Below, in pieces: positions 8,014-16,991 of a DNA stretch of 43,581 nt. Position numbers and translations under genes: made by a program. The stretch's first letter is position 1. Every line of letters starts with the position of its first letter. The notes under the pieces are model-generated. The model was not told where the DNA came from, did not search any database, and worked only from the letters and a program-made list of their open reading frames with translations. The stretch comes from Gammaproteobacteria bacterium. Lineage in GTDB: Bacteria > Pseudomonadota > Gammaproteobacteria > Steroidobacterales > Woeseiaceae. The DNA lies in contig JAACFG010000003.1 in assembly GCA_009937605.1 (NCBI GenBank), positions 1-43,581 on the forward strand, written 5' to 3'.

Positions 8014-8493
8014 ATGTCGCTTCAAAAAATTATCAAGCCGGACGGTGTGCTTTGCAACGCCGCAGCGAGAAGTAAGAAACACTGTATCGAGATACTCAGC
8101 GAACTCCTTATCCGGAACGTCGCGGATATCGCGAGTGACGACATCTTCGAGCATCTCATCAGCCGTGAGCGCCTGGGATGTACAGGCATGGGCAAAGGCG
8201 CGGCGTTTCCGCACTGTCGGGTTGAGGGCATTGATGAGAGTGTCGCGGTGCTTATCAAACTGTCAGAGCCTGTCGATTTTGACGCGCCCGACGGCGAGCC
8301 GGTGGACCTGGTTCTGGGCATGATGGTGCCGGTCGAAATTGATGACAGCCATCGTGCCGACATCAAGCTCATAACGGACGTCCTGGCCGATGAGGGCCTG
8401 CGCGCACGCTTGCGAGAGATGAACAGCAGCAGCGACCTGTACGACGCGCTAATTAACGGAGCAGATATCACATGTCAGGCGAACTGCGCCTGA
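8014..8493 (+). CDS. ptsN: PTS IIA-like nitrogen regulatory protein
   Basis: EIIA-Ntr, the terminal phosphoacceptor of the nitrogen phosphotransferase chain. It regulates rather than transports, with potassium and phosphate sensing among its known targets. The 159-residue protein has the mannitol-type EIIA fold and the phospho-His67 within GKGAAFPHCRVEG. The start ATG at 8014 has no clear Shine-Dalgarno, and it lies just beyond the hairpin pair. Its 3' end overlaps rapZ by 22 bases. The NPr partner gene is not in its usual position after rapZ. Confidence 0.95.
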   Translation: MSLQKIIKPDGVLCNAAARSKKHCIEILSELLIRNVADIASDDIFEHLISRERLGCTGMGKGAAFPHCRVEGIDESVAVLIKLSEPVDFDAPDGEPVDLVLGMMVPVEIDDSHRADIKLITDVLADEGLRARLREMNSSSDLYDALINGADITCQANCA

Positions 8494-9362
8494 TCATAGT
8501 CAGCGGGCTTTCCGGTTCCGGGAAGTCTGTTGCCCTGCACGTACTGGAGGACCTGGGCTATTACTGCATTGATAACCTCCCGGCAGGCCTTCTGATCGCG
8601 GCAGTCGATGAGGTCCGGCGCAATGGCAGCGCTTCATCGAAACTCCTCGCAGTGGGCGTCGACGCTCGCAACCACACCGAGAACCTGGATGCTCTGCCCG
8701 ATGTGCTTCATGAGCTGCGGTCGCAAGGTGTCAAGACCGATATAGTCTTTCTGCATGCCAGTGACGAAATCCTGTTAAAGCGTTATGGAGAAACGCGCAG
8801 GCGGCACCCTTTGGCGGAGGAAGGGACCCAACTTCGCGCGGCCATCAAGTCGGAGCGGGCCATGCTTGCCCAGATCCAGATGTCGGCAGACCTGGTTGTC
8901 GATACGTCACAATCGAGTATCTACGAGCTCGCAGATGTCATTCGATCACGCGTGGACAGGCGTGATTCCGAGCCTTTGTCTGTGCTGGTTGAATCATTCG
9001 GCTTCAAATATGGCATTCCGACCGACGCCGATTTCGTGTTCGATCTCAGGAGCCTGCCGAACCCCTACTGGACAATGAAATTACGCGGCCTCACCGGATT
9101 CGATGAGGAAGTTCGCGTTTTTCTTGATGCGCAGCAGAAATTCACAGCCATGTACGACGACATCCGCGAATTTCTTGGCCGATGGATTCCGCACTACAAG
9201 AACGCCAACCGGGGATACCTCACAGTCGCCATCGGTTGCACCGGCGGCCAGCACCGTTCCGTATACATGACAGAAAAAGTCGCGGCCGAGATTCGAAACT
9301 ATCATGATGCAGTTTTGATCAGGCACAACAACCTGCCCGAGCATCGTCTCCATCCGAGCTAA
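8472..9362 (+). CDS. rapZ: RNase adapter protein RapZ
   Basis: In E. coli, RapZ binds glucosamine 6-phosphate and delivers the GlmZ small RNA to RNase E, tuning amino-sugar synthesis. The 296-residue protein has the N-terminal P-loop GLSGSGKS, then LEDLGYYCIDNLP, and the conserved C-terminal IGCTGGQHRSVYM. The ATG lies inside ptsN, so translation is probably coupled. No npr follows; mgtE follows 19 bases after the stop. Whether a GlmY/GlmZ circuit exists here cannot be told from this window. Confidence 0.95.
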   Translation: MSGELRLIIVSGLSGSGKSVALHVLEDLGYYCIDNLPAGLLIAAVDEVRRNGSASSKLLAVGVDARNHTENLDALPDVLHELRSQGVKTDIVFLHASDEILLKRYGETRRRHPLAEEGTQLRAAIKSERAMLAQIQMSADLVVDTSQSSIYELADVIRSRVDRRDSEPLSVLVESFGFKYGIPTDADFVFDLRSLPNPYWTMKLRGLTGFDEEVRVFLDAQQKFTAMYDDIREFLGRWIPHYKNANRGYLTVAIGCTGGQHRSVYMTEKVAAEIRNYHDAVLIRHNNLPEHRLHPS

Positions 9363-9381
9363 GCTGCTACACTCCGCGTCC

Positions 9382-10731
9382 ATGGAAGCGAGAGAGCACA
9401 CCCAGGCCAATCTCGAGCTCCTGCGGGAGAAGCTCGACAGCGGCCGCATGCGCTCCGCCAGCATCATGGCTAACAGCCTGCACCCTTCCGAGCTTGCACG
9501 CCTGCTCGAGTCGCTGCCACTTAAGGATCGCGCCGCCCTCTGGGAGATGATCGACCACGAGCTCGAGGGCGACGTGCTCGTCGAAGTTGCCGAAGAGGTT
9601 CGCGATGGCCTGCTCGAGGGCATGGGTACGGACGAACTCATTGCGGCGACGGAAGGTATGGAGGTCGACGATCTCGCCGACCTGCTTGCCGACTTGCCAG
9701 AATCGGTCACGCGAGAAGTCCTGCAATCGCTCGACAAGCAAGACCATGAGCGCCTGGAGCAGGTCCTCGCTTTCGATGAGGAAAGTGCCGGTGGCATGAT
9801 GAACGTCGACGTCGTGACTGTGCGTCCCGACGTCACGCTCGAAGTCGTCGCGCGCTACCTGCGGGTCGGCGGCGAGATGCCCGATGGCACGGACTCGATA
9901 TTCGTGGTCAGCCGAGACAACACTTACATTGGGTCGCTGTTTCTCTCCCGTCTATTGACCCACGATCCTGACGACATGGTTGCCAACGTCATGTCGACGG
10001 ACCTGATACCGATTCCGGCGCACACGCCGTCAAACCAGGTCGTCTGGGAGTTCGAAAATCGTGACCTGTTGTCGGCGCCTGTCGTCGACGATGACTACCG
10101 TGTGCTCGGGCGGATCACAGTCGATGACGTTGTCGATGTAATACGCGACGAAGCCGAACATGCGCTGATGGGCGCCGTCGGTCTCGACGAAGAAGACGAC
10201 ATGTTCGCGCCTGTTGTAAAAAGCGCGACACGACGCGCGCTCTGGCTGGGCGTTAACCTCTGCACCGCGTTCCTGGCTGCTGCTGTTGTCGATATGTTTC
10301 AGACGACGCTCGATGCGATCGTTCTCCTCGCAGTACTCATGCCGATCGTTCCCAGTATGGGTGGCGTTGCTGGCACGCAGTCGCTGGTCATCATCACGCG
10401 GGCGATTGCGCTCGGGCAAATCAATCCCGCAAACGCGGTCGGCATCCTGAGGAAAGAAGTGCTCGTCGGTGTGCTGAACGGATTCGGCTGGGCGATCATT
10501 GTTTCGCTGTTTGCCTACCTGTGGTTTGGCGACTGGCGAATCGGCGGCATCATCGGCGCGGCAATGATCATTAACCTGGTTGTTGCTGCCAGCGCAGGAT
10601 TCTTCATTCCAATGGCCCTGAAACGCATAAATGTTGATCCGGCGCTTGCAGGTGGCGTTGTCCTGACGACCGTAACAGACGTTATCGGCTACTCCGCATT
10701 TCTCGGACTGGGTGCGATCTTCCTGCTGTAG
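9382..10731 (+). CDS. mgtE: Magnesium transporter MgtE
   Basis: Mg2+-gated Mg2+ channel of the inner membrane. The 449-residue protein shows the three MgtE parts in order: an N-terminal helical domain (about residues 1-125; LHPSELARLLESLPLKDR), a CBS pair (about 130-255) whose acidic residues bind regulatory Mg2+, and a five-helix pore domain (about 275-449) with PIVPSMGGVAGTQSL. The GGVAGTQ region lines the pore. Start ATG at 9382. It faces the patatin gene with only two bases between stops. Confidence 0.95.
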   Translation: MEAREHTQANLELLREKLDSGRMRSASIMANSLHPSELARLLESLPLKDRAALWEMIDHELEGDVLVEVAEEVRDGLLEGMGTDELIAATEGMEVDDLADLLADLPESVTREVLQSLDKQDHERLEQVLAFDEESAGGMMNVDVVTVRPDVTLEVVARYLRVGGEMPDGTDSIFVVSRDNTYIGSLFLSRLLTHDPDDMVANVMSTDLIPIPAHTPSNQVVWEFENRDLLSAPVVDDDYRVLGRITVDDVVDVIRDEAEHALMGAVGLDEEDDMFAPVVKSATRRALWLGVNLCTAFLAAAVVDMFQTTLDAIVLLAVLMPIVPSMGGVAGTQSLVIITRAIALGQINPANAVGILRKEVLVGVLNGFGWAIIVSLFAYLWFGDWRIGGIIGAAMIINLVVAASAGFFIPMALKRINVDPALAGGVVLTTVTDVIGYSAFLGLGAIFLL

Positions 10732-10733
10732 CC

Positions 10734-11939
10734 TTACGTAAAGGCACTCAGGTCTTTCTTGATCCAGCTGGGCGCGAACAGGCGTGGCACTTCCGCGCCG
10801 TTTACGAAATCCAGCAGTTCGTCCTTTACGTTCATGGCATCACGGTAGCCGAGGTCAATGAGTTCGCGAGTGTATGCCTGCTCGAACAGCAGGAAACTCA
10901 GTAGTCGGTTTTCGCCAGGGCTGCCGCTGCCGACGCCCCGGAGCAGCGCGCGAATCGCAAATGGCAACTCTGCCCGGTGTTTGCAGGCGAGTTCACGAAG
11001 ATCCTGGCTTGGGACAATCAACATCGTATCGATGGGGCGCATCGTCATGTCACCAATGTCGAGAGTCGCGTCCGGCATCGAGTCGAGCATTTCATTGATC
11101 CGGGTAATGCGCTCCAGATCGGAGTACAAACCATCCATGAACAACGTGTCGAGCATGTAACCGGCGATCTGCCCAAAACTCGGCGGTTCTCCCGGCGCCT
11201 CCGGCTCCTTGTCCCCGGTTTCGTCACGAATACCGATGACAAGAATACGATCGGCACCTAGATGAACGACCGGACTCAGCGGTGTCGCCTGCCGCATGGC
11301 GCCGTCGCCAAAGTACTCATTACCGATGCAGACGGGCGGGAACACCATCGGGACCGCGATACTCGCCATCAGGTGATCAAGATGCAGGTCAACCTGCTTA
11401 CCCAGGCGGCGAGTCCGTTCCCACCCTGCTTGTTCAGGTACGGCTTCGAAAAATGTGGTGGATCGCGCCGACGAGTAACCCGCGGCCGTGACAGCAACGG
11501 CCTCAAGATAACCGTCGTCGATAGCGTCGCGAATACGTGGGAGGTGCAGGTTACTACTCAACAAATTTCGCAACGGCGTATTGTCGAGCAGCGATTTGGG
11601 CGCGCCGACGAGCCAACCGCCCAATACCAGCGACGACATCCAGTGTGCGCTGCTCTTGAGCATCGTCCAGTGATCGGTCTTGTAAACGTGGTTGCAGTGA
11701 AAATGACCCCAGACACGCTCGAGTTCAGCAACCGCGGACCGAAAGTGTTGCGCACGGGAGGCGAGGACGACGGAATTGACGGCGCCGGCCGACGTGCCGC
11801 TGATGACGGGAAACGGGTTCGATCGGTCGCGTGGCAGCAATTCGGCCAGGGCTTTAAGTACCCCGGCCTGGAAGGCACCACGGGCCCCGCCGCCTGGCAA
11901 CACAAGCGCGGTCTTTACATTACCAGGAGAGCTATTCAT
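10734..11939 (-). CDS. Patatin-like phospholipase
   Basis: Ser-Asp dyad lipid acyl hydrolase of the patatin family. The 401-residue protein starts with the oxyanion loop PGGGARGAF, then the nucleophile elbow GTSAG (Ser50), and the catalytic Asp212 in the GDGAMRQ motif. No signal peptide is evident, so it is likely cytosolic or peripheral. A C-terminal part of about 150 residues follows the core, as in bacterial homologues annotated as patatin or RssA-like. Substrate unknown; phospholipid or lysophospholipid is the family expectation. It is divergent from the bcp-type gene, which carries a clear -10 box in the shared gap. Confidence 0.9.
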   Translation of the reverse strand: MNSSPGNVKTALVLPGGGARGAFQAGVLKALAELLPRDRSNPFPVISGTSAGAVNSVVLASRAQHFRSAVAELERVWGHFHCNHVYKTDHWTMLKSSAHWMSSLVLGGWLVGAPKSLLDNTPLRNLLSSNLHLPRIRDAIDDGYLEAVAVTAAGYSSARSTTFFEAVPEQAGWERTRRLGKQVDLHLDHLMASIAVPMVFPPVCIGNEYFGDGAMRQATPLSPVVHLGADRILVIGIRDETGDKEPEAPGEPPSFGQIAGYMLDTLFMDGLYSDLERITRINEMLDSMPDATLDIGDMTMRPIDTMLIVPSQDLRELACKHRAELPFAIRALLRGVGSGSPGENRLLSFLLFEQAYTRELIDLGYRDAMNVKDELLDFVNGAEVPRLFAPSWIKKDLSAFT

Positions 11940-11982
11940 GCAATATTTACCAGCACGTACATTACCGCGCGCGAGTTCGTAT

Positions 11983-11988
11983 TATAAT
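11983..11988 (+). promoter_or_regulatory. Candidate -10 box for the peroxiredoxin gene
   Basis: A perfect TATAAT lies 26 bases before the ATG at 12015. The best -35 candidate is TTACCG at 11962-11967 with a short 15-base spacer, so the -35 is weak. The position in a divergent gap supports a real promoter. Confidence 0.5.
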
Positions 11989-12014
11989 GCGCATCCGTCA
12001 ACAGGACCGGTGTC

Positions 12015-12563
12015 ATGAAACGCAATATTACACTCACACTCGCCATTGTCGCGGTCGCGGCTTTCATTCTCAGCTTCACGTCCGTTGGAATCGCCAACGA
12101 ACAACCGGTCATCGGAGCTGCGGCGCCGGAATTCGAGCTCTCGGACCAGAATGGCCAGCTGCACTCGCTGGAGGATTATCGCGACCAGTGGGTGGTGCTG
12201 TATTTTTATCCAAAAGACGATACGCCGGGTTGCACGACGGAGGCCTGCGAATTCCGTGACAACATTTTTGCGTTCAAGGATCTCAACGCGCAGATTCTTG
12301 GTGTCAGCCTTGACGACGTTGAATCGCATAAGGCATTTGCGGAGGAATACGGATTGCCGTTCCCGTTGCTGGCGGACATCGAGGGCGATGTCTCAAGCGC
12401 CTACGGCGTGAAAACCCGCATGGGTGGAATGACTGTCGCAAAGCGGCAGACATTCATCATCGGTCCGGATGGTTCTATCGCCAAACACTATGAAAAAGTG
12501 AAGCCGGCCGAGCACTCCAGGCAGGTGCTCGCCGACCTCAAGGAGCTTAGTGCAGCTCCCTGA
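12015..12563 (+). CDS. bcp: Exported thioredoxin-dependent peroxiredoxin, Bcp/PrxQ type
   Basis: Thiol peroxidase reducing hydrogen and organic peroxides. The 182-residue protein has the PrxQ pattern YPKDDTPGCTTEACEFRD with peroxidatic Cys73 and resolving Cys78 five residues on. Unlike cytosolic E. coli Bcp (about 156 residues), it begins with a hydrophobic leader (about residues 5-26, ending SVGIANEQ) that looks like a signal peptide or anchor, so the enzyme probably works in the periplasm. Its reductant there is unknown. Its end overlaps the convergent vWA gene by 17 bases. Confidence 0.93.
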   Translation: MKRNITLTLAIVAVAAFILSFTSVGIANEQPVIGAAAPEFELSDQNGQLHSLEDYRDQWVVLYFYPKDDTPGCTTEACEFRDNIFAFKDLNAQILGVSLDDVESHKAFAEEYGLPFPLLADIEGDVSSAYGVKTRMGGMTVAKRQTFIIGPDGSIAKHYEKVKPAEHSRQVLADLKELSAAP

Positions 12564-13722
12564 TTGCCTCATCCAGACCCGCAATCGTTAACGGAAACAT
12601 TCGCTCGCCCATGAGCTCGCGGATCAGTTTCGTCGACGGCGTGTAGTCCCATCGCTCACGCGGTTCCGGGTTTAGCCAGACCGCTTTCGGATACGTATTC
12701 AGGAGGCGCTTGATCCAGACGGCACCCGGCTCTTCATTCCAGTGCTCGACGCTGCCGCCCGCGTAGACAATTTCGTACGGGCTCATCGTCGCATCTCCGA
12801 CAAATATCAGCTTGTAGTCCGACGCATACTTGTGGGCGATATCGAGGGTCGGTGTTTTCTCCGAACGGCGCCGGGCATTGTCCTTCCATAGGTTTTCGTA
12901 AATGAAGTTGTGAAAATAGAAATACTCAAGATGCTTGAACTCGCTGCGCGCCGCAGAGAACATCTCCTCGCAAATCCGGACGTGGTCGTCCATAGAGCCA
13001 CCGATATCCAGGCACAGCAACACCTTAATCGCGTTGTGACGCTCGGGGACCATGCGAATATCGAGCAATCCGGCGTTACGCGCCGTCTTGTCAATCGTGT
13101 CATCGAGGTCGAGCTGGTCGGCAGCACCTTCGCGTGCAAATTTCCGCAAGCGACGCAATGCCACCTTGATATTGCGCGTGCCAAGCTCCAACGAATCGTC
13201 CAGATTCCGATACTCGCGCTTGTCCCATACCTTGACGGCACTTCGATTGCGAGACCCTTCCTGCCCGATACGAACGCCTTCCGGGTTGTATCCATAGGCG
13301 CCGAATGGTGATGTTCCGGCGGTGCCAATCCACTTGTTGCCACCTTCATGGCGCTCGTCCTGCTCGTCGAGGCGCTCCTGCAAGGCACGCATTAGTTCTT
13401 CAAAGCCACCCATTGCCTCAATCTTCTGGCGCTCTTCCTCGGACAACATGAGTTCGGCCTGGTGTCGCAACCAGTCCTCCGGAATTTCCTGGAAGAGATC
13501 GCTCAGCGAATCTTCAACGCCCTGGAAGTACGCACCGAAGATTCGATCGAATCGGTCCAGTTCTGACTCGTCTTTTACGAGGGTGGCGCGGGCGAGGTAA
13601 TAGAAGTCGTCGACACTTTGGCCGGTGAGCCCCTTTCGCATCGCCTCGAGCAAAGTCAGCAACTCGGTGATCGACGTCTTCATACCGCCTTCACGAAGCA
13701 TGTAGAAGAACGGGAGCAGCAT
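12547..13722 (-). CDS. vWA domain protein, CoxE-like
   Basis: A von Willebrand A domain protein of 391 residues that pairs with the MoxR ATPase upstream. The first 130 residues are helical (PFFYMLREGGMKTSITEL). The vWA domain starts near residue 230 and has a MIDAS of the CoxE type, LDIGGSMDD (Asp239, Ser243), with DxGGS instead of DxSxS. Start chosen at ATG 13722, five bases after an AAGG and four bases from the end of moxR, because the MLLPFFY start fits the CoxE-like family; a longer version from 13782 would overlap moxR. MoxR/vWA pairs act as chaperones for assembling or activating metal enzymes or complexes; the client here is unknown. Confidence 0.9.
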   Translation of the reverse strand: MLLPFFYMLREGGMKTSITELLTLLEAMRKGLTGQSVDDFYYLARATLVKDESELDRFDRIFGAYFQGVEDSLSDLFQEIPEDWLRHQAELMLSEEERQKIEAMGGFEELMRALQERLDEQDERHEGGNKWIGTAGTSPFGAYGYNPEGVRIGQEGSRNRSAVKVWDKREYRNLDDSLELGTRNIKVALRRLRKFAREGAADQLDLDDTIDKTARNAGLLDIRMVPERHNAIKVLLCLDIGGSMDDHVRICEEMFSAARSEFKHLEYFYFHNFIYENLWKDNARRRSEKTPTLDIAHKYASDYKLIFVGDATMSPYEIVYAGGSVEHWNEEPGAVWIKRLLNTYPKAVWLNPEPRERWDYTPSTKLIRELMGERMFPLTIAGLDEAIRELH

Positions 13723-13726
13723 GGCC

Positions 13727-14584
13727 TTATTGCGGGTTCGTGCGGCGGTCCAGGAATACGAGCTGCTCGAACAGGTGGACATCCTGTTCGTTTTTCAGCA
13801 GCGCACCGTAGAGCGGCGGTATGGCGCTGGACTTGCCTTCGCTGCGCAGGGCTTCCGGCGGAATGTCTTCGGCGAGCAGCAACTTGATCCAGTCGAGCAG
13901 TTCCGATGTGGACGGTTTCTTTTTCAGACCGCGCACATCACGCACCTTGTAGAACGCATTGAGTGCTTCTGTCAGCAAGTTCTTTTTCAGGTCTGGAAAG
14001 TGGACATCGACGATCTCTGCCATCGTCTCCCGGTCCGGGAACTTGATGTAGTGGAAGAAACAGCGGCGCAAAAATGCGTCCGGAAGTTCCTTCTCGTTAT
14101 TGCTCGTAATAACAATGATTGGCCGGTGTCGTGCCTCAACGAGCTTCTTGGTCTCGTACACGTAGAACTCCATACGATCGAGCTCACGCAGAAGGTCGTT
14201 CGGAAACTCGATGTCAGCCTTGTCAATTTCATCGATCAGCAGGACCGGCTGTTCCTCGGACTCGAACGCCTCCCAAATCTTGCCGCGAACGATGTAGTTA
14301 CCAATATCGTGCACTCGATCGTCGCCGAGCTGCGAATCTCTCAGGCGCGCGACAGCGTCGTACTCATACAGACCCTGCTGCGCCTTCGTTGTCGACTTGA
14401 TGTGCCACTCGTGCAGTGGTTTTCCAAGTGAACGGGCGACCTCGATCGCAAGCTGAGTCTTGCCAGTGCCTGGTTCGCCCTTGATCAGAATGGGACGCTC
14501 AAGCGTGACCGCAGCGTGGACGGCCATCGTCAGGTCGTCCGTCGCAATGTAGGAACTGGTACCCGTAAATCTCTTGTCAGCCAT
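13727..14584 (-). CDS. MoxR-family AAA+ ATPase
   Basis: AAA+ ATPase of 285 residues with Walker A GEPGTGKT (36-43), Walker B VLLIDEIDKAD (about 114-124), a sensor 1 region VITSNNEKELPDAF and an Arg-rich RRCFFHYIKFPD stretch, all typical of the MoxR clade. It is translated just ahead of the vWA gene (four-base gap), a classic pair in which the ATPase remodels a client recognised by the vWA protein. No obvious client is beside it: the neighbours are a peroxiredoxin and a penicillin-acylase homologue. Confidence 0.94.
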   Translation of the reverse strand: MADKRFTGTSSYIATDDLTMAVHAAVTLERPILIKGEPGTGKTQLAIEVARSLGKPLHEWHIKSTTKAQQGLYEYDAVARLRDSQLGDDRVHDIGNYIVRGKIWEAFESEEQPVLLIDEIDKADIEFPNDLLRELDRMEFYVYETKKLVEARHRPIIVITSNNEKELPDAFLRRCFFHYIKFPDRETMAEIVDVHFPDLKKNLLTEALNAFYKVRDVRGLKKKPSTSELLDWIKLLLAEDIPPEALRSEGKSSAIPPLYGALLKNEQDVHLFEQLVFLDRRTNPQ

Positions 14585-14615
14585 CGGTTTTTCCGAAATC
14601 CGCCAGCCGACTATC

Positions 14616-16991
14616 TTACCGCTTGTCGGGGGTCAGCGTCAGCGTATGCCGAGCTTCCCCTGGCAGGAAAGGACTGGCGCGCCCATAAACCCAGTCCTCA
14701 TGGCCCCGGTCGTAGAAATCCGACAAGGGATGACCGCTTTGCCCGGTCGGCATATGCATGATGCTGCTCGCCTCGTCTCCCGGGTACACCGCATAGCGCT
14801 GCGAAGCCCCGAAAGTCGGCCCCTGCGCCTTCGGCATATCGAGATCACCATTAAGAGGCTGCGCGGGCATATCGAGATAATCGCCAACCAGGGGAATGCT
14901 GCGACTCAGCGGGTGCCGAATTGACGCGTTATTGCTTTCGCCCCACACGCGGTCGGACAGTGGCCCATCAAAATTCTCAGCGAACCACACGATGTTCTGC
15001 TCTACAGCCGCGATCATAAGCTCCTGCCAGCTCTCATAATTTTGCGGCAAGAGGTGCATGGGCCGTTCCGTCACCAGGGCCCATAGCGGTCCTTCAAACT
15101 GGTTGCTGAGACGCAGCCTGACATCCTCACCATAGGCTTCTCGCACGGGAGCTGTCAGTGCGTAGAACGCGCGCCGCTCAACCTCCAGGCGGAACGCACG
15201 CACGAGGCGGTAGCCGACGGAATCGGGGACCGCGCGCGGTATCCAGCCTTCCGCAAGCTCGCGATATTCAGCGAGCGTCGGGTCGGCGGCGACGGTGTCA
15301 TCATCAAGCACGTCCAGCAGCAGGTCACGCCAGCGCGACAGGAACAGAGCACGGTCGTCGTACTGAACCGCGAGCATGTCCTCGGGCGTGAAGGTTTCCC
15401 TGGCGAACAGACCATCGCGGATTTGTCCTGCCCGTGCTCCCAGGTCGTAGCCACCGTCACCTACGACACGCAGCGTTTCGGCATCGACCACCCGGGCATT
15501 GGCGGTCCAGATTCGCCCGCTTTCCGGATTCACAACACGAGGGTACTCGGAGGGCGCGAGCCAGCCCTGCCAGCCATGTTCGACGCTCCAGTCGGCAGGC
15601 AGCATCGGATCGAAACCGGTCTTGCGTGGAATCTGACCCGCAATCGTCCAGCCGATGTTGCCGCCGGCATCCCCGGTGACAAAATTCTGTGGCGGCATCG
15701 ACATCGTATTGGCTATATCAAGCGCCTCGGCGACAGACGCTGCCCTCTCGAGCTTCACCAGGTTCAGGTTGATACCTTCCGGCTTATGCCCGATCCAGCT
15801 GACGGCCACCTCCCCGGCAGGGTAGTCAATATCGTCGACGACCGGCCCCCAAATTGTCTCCCGAATCTCGTACTCAATCGGGTCGCCACCTTTCACATTG
15901 ATTGTCTCTACGTGCGTGACAAATTCTCTATCGCCCTCCGGGGTCTGGTAGGTACCCTCGTCGTTGCCAGGTCGCAGAACCACGGCATCCGTCCAGTCGC
16001 CGTAACTGTTCGTGTAGCCCCAGGCAACCTGCGTGTTGCTGCCGCTAATCACGAACGGCGTGCCCGGCAGCGTTACGCCTGTGACATCGCGACTTTCCGT
16101 GCCCAGGACTCGCAGGCGCGCCTGGTACCAGATATTTGGCACGCTGTGTCCCAAGTGCATATCGTTAGCAACGAGGGCACGTCCGTTCGCTGTCAACGCT
16201 CCGGAAACCGCCCAGTTATTGCTCCCGCGCAATGGGTACCGTCCCTGCTCTTCTGCAGGCGGGGCATCGTCGGGCACGTCACGGATCGAAAACACAGCGG
16301 CGCTCGGTATCGGCGGCATCTCGAGCGGAGGACCAACAATCGGGGCATCCCACGACGTTCCCTGCGGGTACATCCAGGAATAGACCTCCGGCGGCAGGAC
16401 GCTCTGCACCATGCCGCGTCGAATCTCCTTTGTCGCTCGGGAGTCATTGAGATCCATGTACATGGCATAGACGGCGAGCAGGGAATCCAGCGCGTCCCAC
16501 GCCCTCGGCTCGCTGCCAAGCACGAAGTACTCGAATGGCTTTGCTCCGAGCGAGCTCAGACCCGCGTTGACGCCGTCCGCGTAGGACTGCATCAGTGTCT
16601 GATCGGCTTCGGACGCCGCCTCGAATACAGCGCCGGCACGCGCGCGGAAGCGATGGAATCGGAATCGCTTGTCTGCGTTGATCGCCGCGGCACCGACCAG
16701 TTCTGACAGCTCACCAGACGCCTTGCGGCGAATCAGGTCCATCTGGAAGAAACGATCCTGGCCGTGCGCGTAGCCGGTCGCGTAAGCCAGATCGTCGCGA
16801 TTCGATGCAGTAATCACGGGAATCCCGTCGGCATCGCGCTCGATCGTGACCACGTCATCGATACCCGTTACCACTACCTCGCCATCGAGTGTCGGAAGAC
16901 TCGCCCGCAGGCCAAGCCAGACCACGAGAAGAACCAACGTGACCAGCGCCAGGGCGCCGCCCAGGGTCCTCTTCAGCCAACCTCCGGTCAC
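14616..16991 (-). CDS. Penicillin acylase family protein
   Basis: Ntn-hydrolase of 791 residues, made as one chain and matured by self-cleavage. It has an N-terminal membrane segment (about residues 9-28), an alpha region, a spacer, and the expected autoproteolysis site at Gly256-Ser257 in RGSNNWAVSG, where Ser becomes the N-terminal nucleophile of the beta chain. Further family motifs are NDMHLGHSVPNIWY and the conserved VAWGYTNSYGDW. Substrates in this family include N-acyl homoserine lactones and other amides, so quorum quenching or amide scavenging is possible but unproven. The GTG start overlaps the pyk stop (GTGA), so it is probably cotranscribed with pyk. Confidence 0.92.
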   Translation of the reverse strand: MTGGWLKRTLGGALALVTLVLLVVWLGLRASLPTLDGEVVVTGIDDVVTIERDADGIPVITASNRDDLAYATGYAHGQDRFFQMDLIRRKASGELSELVGAAAINADKRFRFHRFRARAGAVFEAASEADQTLMQSYADGVNAGLSSLGAKPFEYFVLGSEPRAWDALDSLLAVYAMYMDLNDSRATKEIRRGMVQSVLPPEVYSWMYPQGTSWDAPIVGPPLEMPPIPSAAVFSIRDVPDDAPPAEEQGRYPLRGSNNWAVSGALTANGRALVANDMHLGHSVPNIWYQARLRVLGTESRDVTGVTLPGTPFVISGSNTQVAWGYTNSYGDWTDAVVLRPGNDEGTYQTPEGDREFVTHVETINVKGGDPIEYEIRETIWGPVVDDIDYPAGEVAVSWIGHKPEGINLNLVKLERAASVAEALDIANTMSMPPQNFVTGDAGGNIGWTIAGQIPRKTGFDPMLPADWSVEHGWQGWLAPSEYPRVVNPESGRIWTANARVVDAETLRVVGDGGYDLGARAGQIRDGLFARETFTPEDMLAVQYDDRALFLSRWRDLLLDVLDDDTVAADPTLAEYRELAEGWIPRAVPDSVGYRLVRAFRLEVERRAFYALTAPVREAYGEDVRLRLSNQFEGPLWALVTERPMHLLPQNYESWQELMIAAVEQNIVWFAENFDGPLSDRVWGESNNASIRHPLSRSIPLVGDYLDMPAQPLNGDLDMPKAQGPTFGASQRYAVYPGDEASSIMHMPTGQSGHPLSDFYDRGHEDWVYGRASPFLPGEARHTLTLTPDKR

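Noticed and set aside
11940-11965. Second CpxR box on the minus strand (GTAAT and GTAAA)
   Set aside because: The half-sites are 10 bases apart, not 5, so the geometry is wrong.
11262-11987. 241-codon plus-strand frame opposite the patatin gene
   Set aside because: The minus-strand frame carries complete patatin catalytic motifs; this one is Arg-rich without domain features.
13721-14431. 236-codon plus-strand frame opposite moxR
   Set aside because: Antisense shadow of the AAA+ ATPase gene.
15423-16706. Long open frame (427 codons) on the plus strand
   Set aside because: Lies opposite the penicillin acylase gene, has no recognisable domain and no ribosome site; a shadow of codon bias.
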